NCBI RefSeq assembly: GCF_002154225.1
Contig: NZ_MTSE01000012.1
Location: 62,001 to 126,000, forward strand
Length of the DNA: 64,000 nt
DNA from: Hymenobacter crusticola
GTDB taxonomy: Bacteria > Bacteroidota > Bacteroidia > Cytophagales > Hymenobacteraceae
Reading direction: 5' to 3'
Shown here: positions 36,178 to 44,207 of the stretch, piece after piece
How the letters are laid out: the number at the start of each line of letters is the position of its first letter
Numbering within the stretch: the first letter of the stretch is position 1
Program-made: the position numbers and the translations under genes
The notes under the pieces: generated by a model
Told to the model about the DNA's origin: nothing
Database searches by the model: none
The model's input: the letters and a program-made list of their open reading frames with translations, nothing else

Positions 36178-37188
36178 ATGCTATCCGACCAGCTTCTTGC
36201 CGACTTACAGGCGCGTGGCTTACTGCCACCTGCTCAGGCCAATGCCATCGGCGACTACGAACGCGCGCGCCCGTTTTCCTTGCACTACGAGCTGCGGACG
36301 CTGCTCTACCTAGGTATCGTGCTGCTGAGCGGCGGGCTGGGCGTGTTGCTCTACCAGCACCTCGATGACCTTAGTCACAGTGTTATCGTGGCGGGCATCA
36401 GCCTCCTGATGACGGCTTGTTTTGCCTATGCAGTGCAACAACGGACACCGTTTACGTGGGGCCACCCTCAGCCAGCCGGCCTGCTCCCCGACTACGCGTT
36501 GCTGCTAGGCTGCCTGCTGTTCCTGACGTTGGAAGGCTACCTTCAAGCCCAATACCAGTTCTTCGGCACTCGCTACGGCTTGGCGCTGGCGCTGCCCGCC
36601 GTGCTGTTCTTCGGGCTTGCTTACCGCTTCGACCACCGCGGCGTGCTGTCGATGGCCATTACGGCGCTGGCTTCGTGGATGGGCGTGGCCGTGGCGCCGG
36701 TGGCGGCTATCACCCAACACTACACGGCCGACCCGCGCCTCACCGGAGCGGCCGTGGAGCTAGGGTTGCTGCTCGTGGCGGCCGGCCTGTGGTCTGAGTT
36801 TCAGAATCGAAAGCGCCACTTTGCCTTTACGTACCTGTCGTTGGGCAGCAACTTGGCGCTTATTGCGGCTACGGCGGCGCTATTTTCTTACTCCAGCGCA
36901 CCAGCGTGGCTACCGGCGCCGGTGGCTGTCGTTGTTATTCTGCTGCTGAGCGCTTTTCTAATCTGGTATGCCCGCCGCACCTACTCTTATGTGTTTTTGC
37001 TGCTAGGTGTGCTTTATGGCTATACTGTTGTTACGTACCTAGTTTTTGAGTTGATAGACCGGTTACATACCAACAGCTCATTTGGCAGCGCACTCAGCGA
37101 GTTCGTCTTTATGGTCTACATCATGTCGACCACGGTAGGCATCGTGGCCTTCTTTGTCAACATCAAGAAGTTTCTGCGCCCATCATGA
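36178..37188 (+). CDS. DUF2157 domain membrane protein
   Basis: From the ATG at 36178 the protein begins MLSDQLLADLQARGLLPPAQ, the usual soluble start of DUF2157 proteins; an earlier in-frame ATG at 36070 would add 36 residues unlike the family. About eight to ten hydrophobic helices follow from residue 40 (RTLLYLGIVLLSGGLGVLLY). It is an inner-membrane protein of unknown function. It overlaps the next gene by four bases (ATGA), so the two are translationally coupled and probably work together. Confidence 0.82.
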   Translation: MLSDQLLADLQARGLLPPAQANAIGDYERARPFSLHYELRTLLYLGIVLLSGGLGVLLYQHLDDLSHSVIVAGISLLMTACFAYAVQQRTPFTWGHPQPAGLLPDYALLLGCLLFLTLEGYLQAQYQFFGTRYGLALALPAVLFFGLAYRFDHRGVLSMAITALASWMGVAVAPVAAITQHYTADPRLTGAAVELGLLLVAAGLWSEFQNRKRHFAFTYLSLGSNLALIAATAALFSYSSAPAWLPAPVAVVVILLLSAFLIWYARRTYSYVFLLLGVLYGYTVVTYLVFELIDRLHTNSSFGSALSEFVFMVYIMSTTVGIVAFFVNIKKFLRPS

Positions 37189-38399
37189 TCGGCAAAGCTT
37201 ACAACCCAGCCTGGGCCTATGCCGAGGCCATGCACGCCGCTACTGCTCGGTGGAGCAAGCTAGGTTTACTGACCCCAAAACAGCGCGAAGTCATTGAGGC
37301 TGATTATCCTCTTGACTACCATCGGCCGCATATGCTTCTGCGTATTGGCCAATTCATTTTTACTGTCATCGCAGGCTCGATGGCAACTGGTATTGCGGCC
37401 CTTTGGTTTTTTAGCGTGCTAGAGCAACACTTAAAAATCAGCGTAGGCATTCAGCTTATGAGCTTGATAGGTGCCACTGCGTCCTTTTTGGTACTGGAGG
37501 GCAGTATCAAAAGCGCCCGTTTGTACCATTCGGGGTCAGATAACGCTTTGCTTTACATGGGGCTAGGTTGGGTAACTCTTTTGCTAGGGTATCTGCTAGA
37601 CAGTGCTTTTCCGAATGCTTTTGGCTCCAGCTTTTCCCTGGCAAACCCCTTTCTGCTGCTCCTGCTCCTGCCGATGCTGGCCGTGCTGCTGGTCGCCACC
37701 ATCCGCTACGCCGACTGGCTCGTGGCTGTGGTGGCCTACTTCACCTACTTGCTACTGATTGCCAACGTACTGCTGCAATTCAGCATTGGGCGGCTATTGC
37801 TCCCGTTTGCCCTAATGGGCGCGGCGTTCGTGGCGTATACTCTCTTGCGCAAGCTCGCGCGCCGCACCGATTATCTGTATTACAAGCGGTGCTTTGGCTG
37901 GCTGAAGGCCTCGACCTTGACCACCTTCTACCTAGGTGGCAATTACCTCGTGGTGCGCGAAGGCAATGCGACGCTGGCGGGCTTATTCACTTCCGTCCAG
38001 ATCCCCTTTGCGCCGCTGTTCTATATTCTCACGGCCGTTATTCCGCTGGTGTACCTTGTGGTAGGCTTGCGGCGCCCCGACCGGATTTGGCTGTGGGTGG
38101 GACTGTTGGCCGTTGGGTTTTCCTGCTACACACTGCGCTATTACCGGTCTTTGCTGCCGCCCGAAGTAGCCGCTACCCTAGCCGGCGTGGTGCTCGTTAC
38201 GCTATCTGCGGGCGCTATTCGCTATTTGCGCACCCCACGCCACGGCCTCACCGCTGCCGCCGACGAAGAAACCCCGCCCCTGCTAAATTTAGAATCGTTG
38301 ATCGTTGCCCAGACAGCCTCGGTGGCGCCACCCCCGGCACCTGGCTTCCAGTTTGGGGGCGGCAACTCAGGCGGAGGCGGCGCCACGGGCAACTTCTAA
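37185..38399 (+). CDS. Polytopic membrane protein, partner of DUF2157 protein
   Basis: A 404-residue protein with a short soluble start (residues 1-55, TARWSKLGLLTPKQREVIEA) and about ten hydrophobic helices. It ends in a soluble tail closing with GFQFGGGNSGGGGATGNF. The start (WSKLGLLTPKQ) echoes the DUF2157 start of its neighbour (LQARGLLPPAQ), suggesting a distant relationship. The arrangement recalls DUF2157/DUF4401 pairs, but I cannot confirm the family. Its gene overlaps the upstream one by four bases. Function unknown. Confidence 0.8.
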   Translation: MIGKAYNPAWAYAEAMHAATARWSKLGLLTPKQREVIEADYPLDYHRPHMLLRIGQFIFTVIAGSMATGIAALWFFSVLEQHLKISVGIQLMSLIGATASFLVLEGSIKSARLYHSGSDNALLYMGLGWVTLLLGYLLDSAFPNAFGSSFSLANPFLLLLLLPMLAVLLVATIRYADWLVAVVAYFTYLLLIANVLLQFSIGRLLLPFALMGAAFVAYTLLRKLARRTDYLYYKRCFGWLKASTLTTFYLGGNYLVVREGNATLAGLFTSVQIPFAPLFYILTAVIPLVYLVVGLRRPDRIWLWVGLLAVGFSCYTLRYYRSLLPPEVAATLAGVVLVTLSAGAIRYLRTPRHGLTAAADEETPPLLNLESLIVAQTASVAPPPAPGFQFGGGNSGGGGATGNF

Positions 38400-39069
38400 A
38401 ACGACTGGCTAGCCTAGGTTCGGTAGCCAGACTGCTCGTGCTTTCTGCTTGCGCTAACTTTCCAACAGCGTATCCCTAAGTTCTAGGCCGCCTAGCTACA
38501 GCCGTAGGCCTCAGCGGCCAGAAACGAGCAGCATTGCGCCTTTTTAGCAGGTAATGGCTGCGAGTAATAACGGGGCAGCGGATCAGTTGCCTACGCTCCA
38601 TAGTGCAATTGTGCGCACCCTCCCATCCAGGGTTTTCCGGCTCAGCCTCACCCGATTATGTGATTGCGGGGTGCGGGAGCTAGCTACTACTTTTGTACCG
38701 TAGCGCAGCCCCTCTGGCCTCTTGTCTACAAGCATGCCGCTTAGCTGCCCCGAGCCTAGTGCCGCAAGCGAAAACCCGACCTTCTCCCTACCCTTACCAG
38801 CTATGCTAACTTCTAACCAACAGCGCATTACGCATTCCTCTGGCACCTAGTACTCATTGAAGCGAAGCACCTAGGCCCAGCTGTAGGCAACTTGCCCCTA
38901 CGCTGTATAGCCTTCCTACTAGTTGCTCATCGTCGCTTCCACTAGCTTTAGCAACAGCATCCCGGCTCGCTAACTGCCTCCACTCTTCCTTTCTGAATCT
39001 TGCTCTATTGGGTCGTTTTCAAACGACTCCTGGCGCTCCTTTATCCACGCTTTTTACTATTCCTTTCTG
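38400..39069. other. Intergenic region upstream of the M4 protease
   Basis: About 670 bases with no convincing gene; a minus-strand frame at 38583-38846 lacks family resemblance. GTCGTTT-TC-AAACGAC (39012-39027) is a perfect 7-base inverted repeat about 43 bases upstream of the protease start and could be an operator. Confidence 0.45.
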
Positions 39070-42000
39070 GTGAAACCCTCTTTACGCCCCTGGCAACTTG
39101 TGGCTGTTGTGGCCGCTACGTGCACACTCGGCGCTGCCCAAGCGCAAACTCCAACCAAAGCGTTTAAATCGGCTAAGCGCGACGCGGCGCCGGTAGAACG
39201 CCCCCACGCGCAAATCGTGATTGATGGTAGCGCAGCGGCGGCGCGCACTCCGCAGGCCCTTCCTGTCACGCCGCACCTCCAGACACTAGCGCGCCCCGTA
39301 GCCACGGGTACTTCCTCGCGTGTTGTGCAAGCTACCCGCGCCCAGGATTCGGGCTTGCCGGTGATGCTGAAAGCTAACACAAAGACCAGCAGCCGCGCCG
39401 CTAAGCCCACTACGCCCGAAGCCGCTAGCTTCACCTTCTTGCAAGAAGTGCGGCAGGAGCTGGGGGTACAACAGCCCGCGCAGGAGTTTCGGGTGGTAGA
39501 AGCCTCGCGCGACAACCTAGGTCAGACCCACGTACGCTTAACCCAAACGTGGAAAGGCTTGCCCGTATACGGCTCCGAAATCGTGGTCCACCTGGATGCG
39601 CAAGGGCAAGCCAACTTGCTCAGCGGACGATACTTCCGCTCGCCGAGTCAGCTCACCAACACAACGCCAGCGCTGCCCGCCGCTACTGCTGCCTCCCAAG
39701 CCGAAACCCAGTTGCGCACCAAAACCAAAGTGCAAACGCTCTCGGCCGACGCCAAACGCCTGCTGCATTACGCGGGACCTAGCTCGGAGTTGGTGATCTT
39801 CCACGCGACGCCGGGCAGCGCGCCAGTGCTGGCCTGGCACGTTACCACGCGGCCGTCGCTCGTGCAGCGCTGGGAGTCGTTTGTGGATGCCCGCACCGGC
39901 GCCGTGCTGCAACAATATGAGTCGTCGTGCACGACCGACGGCCCCCGCACGGCCACGGGCGTTGATCTCAACGGCAAAACGCAAAGCCTGCACACCTACG
40001 AGTACAGCAGCAAGTTTTACCTGCTAGATGGCTCGCAGGCGATGTTCAACCTAGGGCAATCGAAGCTGCCCGACGAGCCGGTGGGGGGCCTGCTCACCAT
40101 CGACGCCAACAATACCTACGGCGATAAGGCCGTCATTACCCACGTCAACAGCGCCAATAATACTTGGGCAGCTGGTCAGAAATCGGCTATTTCGGCGCAC
40201 TACAACGCGGGCATTGCCTACAGCTATTACCGCAACACGCATAGTCGCAACTCTTTGGATGGCCAGGGCGGCACGATGATTTCGATGGTGCGCGTGGCCG
40301 ACGATGATGGCACCGGCCTCGACAATGCGTACTGGAACGGGCGCTTTATTTCCTACGGCGAAGGCAACGTAGGTTTCTCACCCCTCGCCGGCGGCCTTGA
40401 TGTGGCGGGGCACGAAATGACCCACGGCGTGGTAGAAAAAACCGCTAACCTCGAATACAAAGGCCAAAGCGGCGCCCTCAACGAGAGCTTCGCCGACGTG
40501 TTTGGCGCCATGATGGACCGCGACGATTGGAATATTGGCGAAGACGTGGTGAAGCGCAGCTCCTTTCCGAGCGGGACTTTGCGCTCGTTATCAGACCCGC
40601 ACAACGGCGGTGGCAGCCTCAACGACCGGGGTTTCCAGCCGCGCACTATGAGCGAGCTATACACCGGCTCGCAAGACAATGGCGGCGTACACATCAACAG
40701 CGGCATTCCGAACTGGGCCTTCTATAAGTTTGCCACCGCCATCGGAAAGGAACACGCCGAGCAGGTATGGTACCGCACCCTCACCACTTACCTCACGCGT
40801 TCTTCGCAGTTTCTCGACTTGCGCCTAGGGGTCATTCAGGCTGCTACCGACCTTTACGGAGCTAGCTCTACCGAAGTAAACGCCGCCCGCGCCGCCTTCG
40901 ATGCTGTTGGCATCTTGAACGGCACTTCCCAACCAACGCCTGGCCACAATCTACCCATCAACCCCGGCCAGGATTACATACTCTCCTACGATACCGACGC
41001 CAGCACCCAGGGTACGTGGTTCATTTCCAACACAGAAGCCTCTAATTTTAGCCGGCTCTCCAATACGGAAGCTATTTCAAAACCGAGCATCACCGACCAA
41101 GGCAATGTGGCCGTGTTCGTGGATGCGACCCACCGCATCCGGGCGCTTCAACTCAGCAACTCGCCCACCGAATCAATCGTGCAGAATCAGCCCATCTGGA
41201 GCAACGCCGTGATTTCAAAAGACGGCTCGAAGCTAGCTGCCGTAACGATGGCTAAAGACACGTCGATTTACGTCTTCAATCTGAAAACCAACCAGATGGC
41301 ACGCTACAAGCTGTACTTGCCAACTACTGCCGGCGGCCGCGCCACGGGCGTCATGTACGCCGACGCGCTAGAATGGGACTATTCGGGCGAATACTTGATC
41401 TACGACTCCTTCAACGCCATCCGCAACGCGCAGGGCACTGCGCTCAGCTACTGGGATATTGGCTTCCTGCGGGTGTGGAACAATGCTCAGAACACCTGGG
41501 GCGACGGCCGCATTGAGAAACTGGTGCAAAACCTGCCCGACGGCATCAGCATCGGCAACCCCGTGCTAGCCAAGAACTCGCGCAACATCATGGCCTTCGA
41601 CCTGCTCGATGAAAACGGCGGCGCCTACCCCTTCTACGTGATGGCCGCCAACCTGGAAACTAACGACATCAAGCCCATTTATGAGGAAAGCGAAGTGGCC
41701 GGTACGCCGTCGTTCAGCAAAAACGACGATAAGATGCTCTTCACGGCTCTTACTATGGATGGCGACACGGTAGTGGCCGTAACGAGCCTGCAAACCAGCA
41801 AGATCGAACCCAGCGGCAATCCGGCGGTGCTCATCAGCGAGGCGAAATGGGGCGTGTGGTTTACCCAAGGGCAGCGCGTACTGGCCACGGCACCTAAAAC
41901 GCTAGAACTCGCCGGCTTTGCCGCTTACCCCAACCCAACCCGCAACGAGCTCCATCTCGAAGCCGACTTAGCTGCCGAAGCCACCCTCTACGACTTGATG

Positions 42001-42141
42001 GGTCGCCCCATACGCACCGGGTTGAAAATCACGCCCGGCCAGCGCAGTACCATTGATATCAGCACCCTAGCTTCGGGCACATACTTGCTGCGCGCCACCA
42101 ACGGCCAGCGTACAGCAACTCGCCAGATTATCAAGGAGTAA
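39070..42141 (+). CDS. Secreted M4 (thermolysin-type) metalloprotease with extra propeller-like region and T9SS sorting domain
   Basis: A 1023-residue protein starting at GTG 39070, which gives a clean signal peptide (ending AAQAQ); no other start fits. Parts in order: a propeptide with an FTP/PepSY-like region (about 95-285, VVEASRDNLGQTHVRLTQTW, VLQQYESSCTTDG); the M4 catalytic domain (about 300-620) with zinc ligands and base in HEMTH (448-452), third ligand Glu472 in NESFADVFG, and GGVHINSGIPN holding the family His; a region of about 300 residues with WD40/PD40-like strands (ISKDGSKLAAVTMAKDTSIY, SFSKNDDKMLFTAL); and a type IX secretion sorting domain (about 950-1023, YPNPTRNELHLEA, ASGTYLLRAT). 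It would be secreted or surface-attached and degrade proteins. Confidence 0.93.
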   Translation: MKPSLRPWQLVAVVAATCTLGAAQAQTPTKAFKSAKRDAAPVERPHAQIVIDGSAAAARTPQALPVTPHLQTLARPVATGTSSRVVQATRAQDSGLPVMLKANTKTSSRAAKPTTPEAASFTFLQEVRQELGVQQPAQEFRVVEASRDNLGQTHVRLTQTWKGLPVYGSEIVVHLDAQGQANLLSGRYFRSPSQLTNTTPALPAATAASQAETQLRTKTKVQTLSADAKRLLHYAGPSSELVIFHATPGSAPVLAWHVTTRPSLVQRWESFVDARTGAVLQQYESSCTTDGPRTATGVDLNGKTQSLHTYEYSSKFYLLDGSQAMFNLGQSKLPDEPVGGLLTIDANNTYGDKAVITHVNSANNTWAAGQKSAISAHYNAGIAYSYYRNTHSRNSLDGQGGTMISMVRVADDDGTGLDNAYWNGRFISYGEGNVGFSPLAGGLDVAGHEMTHGVVEKTANLEYKGQSGALNESFADVFGAMMDRDDWNIGEDVVKRSSFPSGTLRSLSDPHNGGGSLNDRGFQPRTMSELYTGSQDNGGVHINSGIPNWAFYKFATAIGKEHAEQVWYRTLTTYLTRSSQFLDLRLGVIQAATDLYGASSTEVNAARAAFDAVGILNGTSQPTPGHNLPINPGQDYILSYDTDASTQGTWFISNTEASNFSRLSNTEAISKPSITDQGNVAVFVDATHRIRALQLSNSPTESIVQNQPIWSNAVISKDGSKLAAVTMAKDTSIYVFNLKTNQMARYKLYLPTTAGGRATGVMYADALEWDYSGEYLIYDSFNAIRNAQGTALSYWDIGFLRVWNNAQNTWGDGRIEKLVQNLPDGISIGNPVLAKNSRNIMAFDLLDENGGAYPFYVMAANLETNDIKPIYEESEVAGTPSFSKNDDKMLFTALTMDGDTVVAVTSLQTSKIEPSGNPAVLISEAKWGVWFTQGQRVLATAPKTLELAGFAAYPNPTRNELHLEADLAAEATLYDLMGRPIRTGLKITPGQRSTIDISTLASGTYLLRATNGQRTATRQIIKE

Positions 42142-42162
42142 AGCAAACAACCCAGACAGTAA

Positions 42163-42196
42163 AACACCCCGAGTCAACCGCTGACTCGGGGTGTTT
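42163..42196 (+). terminator. Terminator after the M4 protease
   Basis: AACACCCCGAGTCA (42163-42176), loop ACCGC, TGACTCGGGGTGTT (42182-42195): a perfect 14-base stem 21 bases past the stop, followed by T-rich sequence. Confidence 0.85.
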
Positions 42197-42412
42197 GTGT
42201 TTGATTCCCTTAGGAGCTAGAGCTAGCCTAGCTTTTGGCCTCTTGGTGCTCAACTGGAGACTAGCTTCCGCTCAGCAGGAGACTACAGGAGGCAATAGCC
42301 CTCGTTTTGCTGCTACCTTCCGCTACAATACTTCCTTCTTTCATTTTCGTGTACGGGCGCAGTTTTGCCGATCGTTGCAAGCGCGGTGCCCAGCCCTTTC
42401 CCCTCCCCTCCC

Positions 42413-43210
42413 ATGCAAAAACCTTCTTTCCGGCGTCGTCTTGGATCTTCCCTCCCAGTGGTGACGCTGCTTGTGCTCTTGGGTTTGCTGGCCGCTTTCC
42501 AGAAGCCAAAGCGCCCGACGCTCTACCTCATCGGCGACTCGACGGTGCGCAACACCAATGCGCCGCAGATGGGCTGGGGTAGTAAAATAGCTAGTTTCTT
42601 CGATACTACCCGTTTGGCCGTCGTGAACCGGGCCATGGCCGGGCGCAGCACCCGCACGTTTATTTCGGAGAAGCGCTGGACCAAAGTGGATTCTATGCTC
42701 AAGCCTGGCGACTTCGTCATCATGCAGTTTGGCCACAACGAAGGCAGCGCGCCCGATACGACTAAGGCTGGTCGGCGCGGCGTGCTGAAAGGCACCGGTG
42801 AGGAAACCAAGCAACTCACCTGGCCCGATGGCCACCCGGAAACGGTGCATACCTACGGCTACTACCTGCGCAAGTTTGTGCGCGAAACCAAAGCCAAAGG
42901 CGCCACGCCCATCATTGCGTCCATGATTCCGCGCAACGAGTGGAAGGACGGCAAAGTGCAGCGCGCCAGCAACGACTACGGCAAGTGGGCCGCGGAAGTA
43001 GCTCAGCAGGAAGGCGTGGCCTTCATCGACCTCAATGGCATCACGGCCGACAAGTACGACAAGCTAGGTCCGGACGAGGTGAAGAAGTTCTTCCCCGGCG
43101 ACCACACCCACACCAACGAAGCCGGTGCCCAAGTCAATGCCGCCTCAGTGGTGGATGGCATCAAGGCCAACAAGAAAATTGCGCTCAATAAATACTTGGC
43201 GAAACGCTAG
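42413..43210 (+). CDS. Rhamnogalacturonan acetylesterase-like SGNH hydrolase, tandem copy 1
   Basis: From the ATG at 42413 the protein has 265 residues with an N-terminal membrane/signal segment (LPVVTLLVLLGLLAAF); an upstream in-frame start at 42365 adds a Pro-rich stretch that does not look translated. SGNH blocks: IGDST with Ser43, NRAMAGRSTRTF, FGHNEGS, and GDHTHTNEAGA with catalytic Asp and His. It should deacetylate pectin (rhamnogalacturonan I) in the periplasm or at the surface. The next gene starts 15 bases after it and is its paralog (shared FVIMQFGHN, IPRNEW/IPRNGW and NKYLAKR/TKYLAKK ends), so the pair is a tandem duplication in one operon. Confidence 0.87.
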   Translation: MQKPSFRRRLGSSLPVVTLLVLLGLLAAFQKPKRPTLYLIGDSTVRNTNAPQMGWGSKIASFFDTTRLAVVNRAMAGRSTRTFISEKRWTKVDSMLKPGDFVIMQFGHNEGSAPDTTKAGRRGVLKGTGEETKQLTWPDGHPETVHTYGYYLRKFVRETKAKGATPIIASMIPRNEWKDGKVQRASNDYGKWAAEVAQQEGVAFIDLNGITADKYDKLGPDEVKKFFPGDHTHTNEAGAQVNAASVVDGIKANKKIALNKYLAKR

Positions 43211-43225
43211 CCTACCGACTAATAT

Positions 43226-44107
43226 ATGCCCGAGAAAACCACCTTCCCCCTAGCCTCTTATGAACAGCTAGGTGGCACTACGCCCCGGCTGAGTGCTACT
43301 GCCAAGCTAGTTGCCCTGATCGGCACGGCGGTGAGCATGCTGTTGCTCACGCTGTTGATCTGCTCCTTCACACTTCCTAAGGCTACTCCCAAACCGACCC
43401 TTTACCTAATCGGCGACTCCACCGTGAAGAACGGCAAAGGCAAGGGCGACGGCGGCCTCTGGGGCTGGGGCAACTACATCGGCGCCTACTTCGACACGAC
43501 GCGTATTCATGTCGAGAATGATGCCCTCGGAGGAACCAGCAGCCGTACTTTCCAAACTCAAGGCCACTGGGAAAAGGTGCTGACCAAAATTAAGCCCGGC
43601 GACTTCGTCATCATGCAATTTGGCCACAATGACAACGGCCCCCTAGCCGACACGGCGCGGGCACGCGGCACCATCAAAGGTGTGGGCGAGGAAAGCCAGG
43701 ACGTGTACAACCCAATCACCAAGAAGCAGGAAGTGGTGCACTCCTACGGCTGGTACATGCGCAAATTCATCAGCGAAGCCAAGGGCAAAGGGGCTACGAC
43801 GGTGGTCTGCTCGCCCATTCCGCGCAACGGCTGGACCGCGGGCAAGGTGAACCGCGCTAGCACCGACTACGGCCAGTGGGCCGGCGAAGCGGCCAAGCAA
43901 GGCGGCGCTTTCTTCATTGACCTTAACAAGATCATTGCCGACAAGTACGACAAGGAAGGCGAGGAGAAAGTGAAAGCCACGTACTTCAACACCACCGACC
44001 ATACCCACACCATCGAGGCCGGCGCTAGAATGAACGCCACCGCCGTAGTGGAAGGCTTGCGCGAGCTCAAGAAGTGCCCGCTCACCAAGTACTTAGCGAA
44101 GAAATAG
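43226..44107 (+). CDS. Rhamnogalacturonan acetylesterase-like SGNH hydrolase, tandem copy 2
   Basis: A 293-residue paralog of the preceding gene. It has a longer N-terminus (about 25 polar residues) before a hydrophobic segment (VALIGTAVSMLLLTLLICSF), so it may stay anchored in the membrane. SGNH blocks: IGDST with Ser65, NDALGGTSSRTF, FGHNDNG and TDHTHTIEAGA. The serine, Asp and His are intact, so both copies should be active. The different N-termini suggest separate placement or substrate range. A perfect bidirectional terminator follows. Confidence 0.87.
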   Translation: MPEKTTFPLASYEQLGGTTPRLSATAKLVALIGTAVSMLLLTLLICSFTLPKATPKPTLYLIGDSTVKNGKGKGDGGLWGWGNYIGAYFDTTRIHVENDALGGTSSRTFQTQGHWEKVLTKIKPGDFVIMQFGHNDNGPLADTARARGTIKGVGEESQDVYNPITKKQEVVHSYGWYMRKFISEAKGKGATTVVCSPIPRNGWTAGKVNRASTDYGQWAGEAAKQGGAFFIDLNKIIADKYDKEGEEKVKATYFNTTDHTHTIEAGARMNATAVVEGLRELKKCPLTKYLAKK

Positions 44108-44151
44108 TCGCTACCTAGCTTACTGACCACTGCTGCGGTTAGACTACACAG

Positions 44152-44193
44152 AAAACGAAAGAAGCCACCTAGCTAGGTGGCTTCTTTCGTTTT
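44152..44193. terminator. Perfect bidirectional terminator between convergent genes
   Basis: 44152-44172 and 44173-44193 are perfect reverse complements (21 bases each, centre CCTAG/CTAGG), with AAAA on one side and TTTT on the other. It ends the acetylesterase operon on the plus strand and the receptor gene on the minus strand. Confidence 0.9.
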
Positions 44194-44207
44194 GGGCGTG
44201 GTAAGGG

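Noticed and set aside
38583..38846. Minus-strand 87-codon frame upstream of the M4 protease
   Set aside because: No recognisable domain, rich in Arg/Ser as antisense frames often are; no start context.
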